This document shows, one piece after another, positions 50,530-51,172 of a stretch of 51,172 nucleotides of DNA. Position 1 is the stretch's first letter, and each line of letters begins with the position of its first letter. The position numbers and the translations under genes are program-made. The stretch is from MGBC108787 sp964430695. GTDB lineage: Bacteria > Bacillota_I > Bacilli_A > RF39 > UBA660. The notes below the pieces were generated by a model. The model had not been told where the DNA came from. It saw only the letters and a program-made list of their open reading frames with translations, and did not search any database. The DNA lies in NCBI GenBank assembly GCA_964430695.1, contig CAYSFO010000005.1, forward strand, positions 1 to 51,172, written 5' to 3'.

Positions 50530-50997
50530 ATGCGTAAAAGAAGAGCAATTAAAAGAGATGTATTACCGGATCCCGTGTATAATTCTAAAGTAGTTACAAA
50601 ACTAGTAAATCAAATTATGCAAGATGGAAAAAAAGGTACAGCTCAAAAGATTCTTTATGAAGCATTTGATATTATAAAAGAAAAAACTGGTGAAGAACCA
50701 ATGGATGTTTATAATAAAGCTTTAGAAAATGTTAAACCAGCACTTGAAGTTAAATCTCGTCGTGTTGGTGGATCAAATTATCAAGTACCAGTTGAAGTTA
50801 GTGATGACAAGAGTCAAACACTTGCACTTCGTTGGATTGTTAATTATGCAAAATTAAGAAATGGTAAGGGAATGGCTATTAATTTAGCTAATGAACTTAT
50901 GGATGCTGCTAATGGAACTGGCGGCGCAGTTAAAAAACGTGAGGATACACACAAGATGGCTGAAGCAAATAAAGCATTTGCTCACTATAGATGGTAG
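50530..50997 (+). CDS. rpsG: 30S ribosomal protein S7
   Basis: 155 residues. RKRRAIKRDVLPDPVYNSKV, KVVTKLVNQIMQDGKKGTAQ, SRRVGGSNYQVPVEVSDDKS and KKREDTHKMAEANKAFAHYR are typical of S7, the protein that nucleates assembly of the 30S head and, in other bacteria, represses the str operon. AAAGGAGG precedes the ATG. Confidence 0.97.
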   Translation: MRKRRAIKRDVLPDPVYNSKVVTKLVNQIMQDGKKGTAQKILYEAFDIIKEKTGEEPMDVYNKALENVKPALEVKSRRVGGSNYQVPVEVSDDKSQTLALRWIVNYAKLRNGKGMAINLANELMDAANGTGGAVKKREDTHKMAEANKAFAHYRW

Positions 50998-51006
50998 GAG
51001 GATTGT

Positions 51007-51172
51007 ATGGCAAGAGATGTTTCTATAGATAAAATAAGAAATATTGGGATTATGGCCCATATCGACGCTGGTAAAACAACTACCACAGAAAGAGTATTAT
51101 TCCATACTGGAATTACACATAAAATTGGTGAAACACATGATGGTGAATCTCAAATGGACTGGATGGAACAAG
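51007..51172 (+). CDS. fusA: Elongation factor G, 5' part
   Basis: The first 55 codons, cut by the window end. DKIRNIGIMAHIDAGKTTTT contains the P-loop (AHIDAGKTTT), followed by ERVLFHTGITHKIGETHDGE and SQMDWMEQ, the start of the switch I region. EF-G is the translocation GTPase. GGAGG precedes ATG 51007; it follows rpsG by nine bases in the standard str operon order. Confidence 0.97.
   Translation, partial: MARDVSIDKIRNIGIMAHIDAGKTTTTERVLFHTGITHKIGETHDGESQMDWMEQ

Noticed and set aside
1..51172. Possible use of UGA as tryptophan, as in Mycoplasma-like lineages
   Set aside because: Several genes end in TGA (8675-8677, 13572-13574, 29878-29880), Trp positions in conserved motifs are TGG, and prfB with its UGA frameshift is present.

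Overview
The window is one AT-rich bacterial chromosome segment with dense, short-spaced, mostly plus-strand operons, strong Shine-Dalgarno sites (AAGGAGG, AAGGTG) and near-consensus sigma-A promoters. The gene families (SipW/TasA-type secretion, DUF951, DUF2975, YitT, YycJ) and the order parA-parB-mscS-DUF951-ychF followed by rpsF-ssb-rpsR and rplI-dnaB-yycJ-rlmH are those found around the origin of low-GC Bacillota. UGA is a stop: several genes end in TGA, Trp is TGG, and prfB carries the RF2 autoregulatory frameshift. I infer an uncultured, probably host-associated Bacilli or Erysipelotrichia-like lineage; the species cannot be named.

Layout. 1-3.9 kb: the 3' part of secA, then a DUF2975 membrane protein / small XRE regulator / DUF4173 membrane protein operon. 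3.9-6.7 kb: a candidate small RNA unit, then an unknown membrane protein and an unknown lipoprotein read from back-to-back consensus promoters. 6.7-12 kb: prfB, yitT-like, tilS, ftsH. 12-14.3 kb: an accessory island with an XRE repressor gene, three matching operators and a secreted protein whose C-terminal part holds a patch of foreign base composition that looks like a diversity-generating variable region, then a small unknown gene. 14.6-19.9 kb: parA, parB, mscS, DUF951, AbgT-like transporter, ychF. 20.1-20.9 kb: a complete type III toxin-antitoxin locus (ToxN/AbiQ-like toxin plus repeat RNA antitoxin) on the minus strand. 21-25.7 kb: Bax-inhibitor-like, CapA-like and unknown genes, rpsF-ssb-rpsR, and a HipA-like protein. 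25.7-32.2 kb: rplI-dnaB-M23 peptidase-yycJ-rlmH-MFS-ung.

32.3-38 kb is the most unusual block. Two very large proteins are built almost only of tandem Myb/SANT-like helix-turn-helix units (about 11 and 13), followed by a three-unit protein and a sigma-70 family factor. The first large gene is interrupted near its 3' end by a run of eleven G. One G fewer would restore a C-terminal tail conserved in its paralogue and an ATGA overlap with the next gene, so this is a strong candidate for phase variation (or an assembly error). 38-39.2 kb has lemA and a metallo-hydrolase.

39.3-49.8 kb is a secretion operon: a Cys-rich lipoprotein, two SipW-type signal peptidases, a TasA/camelysin-like protein flanked by RNA hairpins, a 1285-residue multi-domain surface protein, a second TasA-like protein and a 672-residue secreted protein. 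Together they look like a dedicated extracellular fibre or matrix system. 49.8-51.2 kb begins the str operon: rpsL, rpsG, fusA (cut by the window end).

I saw no tRNA, rRNA, CRISPR array, insertion sequence or consensus parS site. All product calls rest on reading motifs by eye, with no database search.
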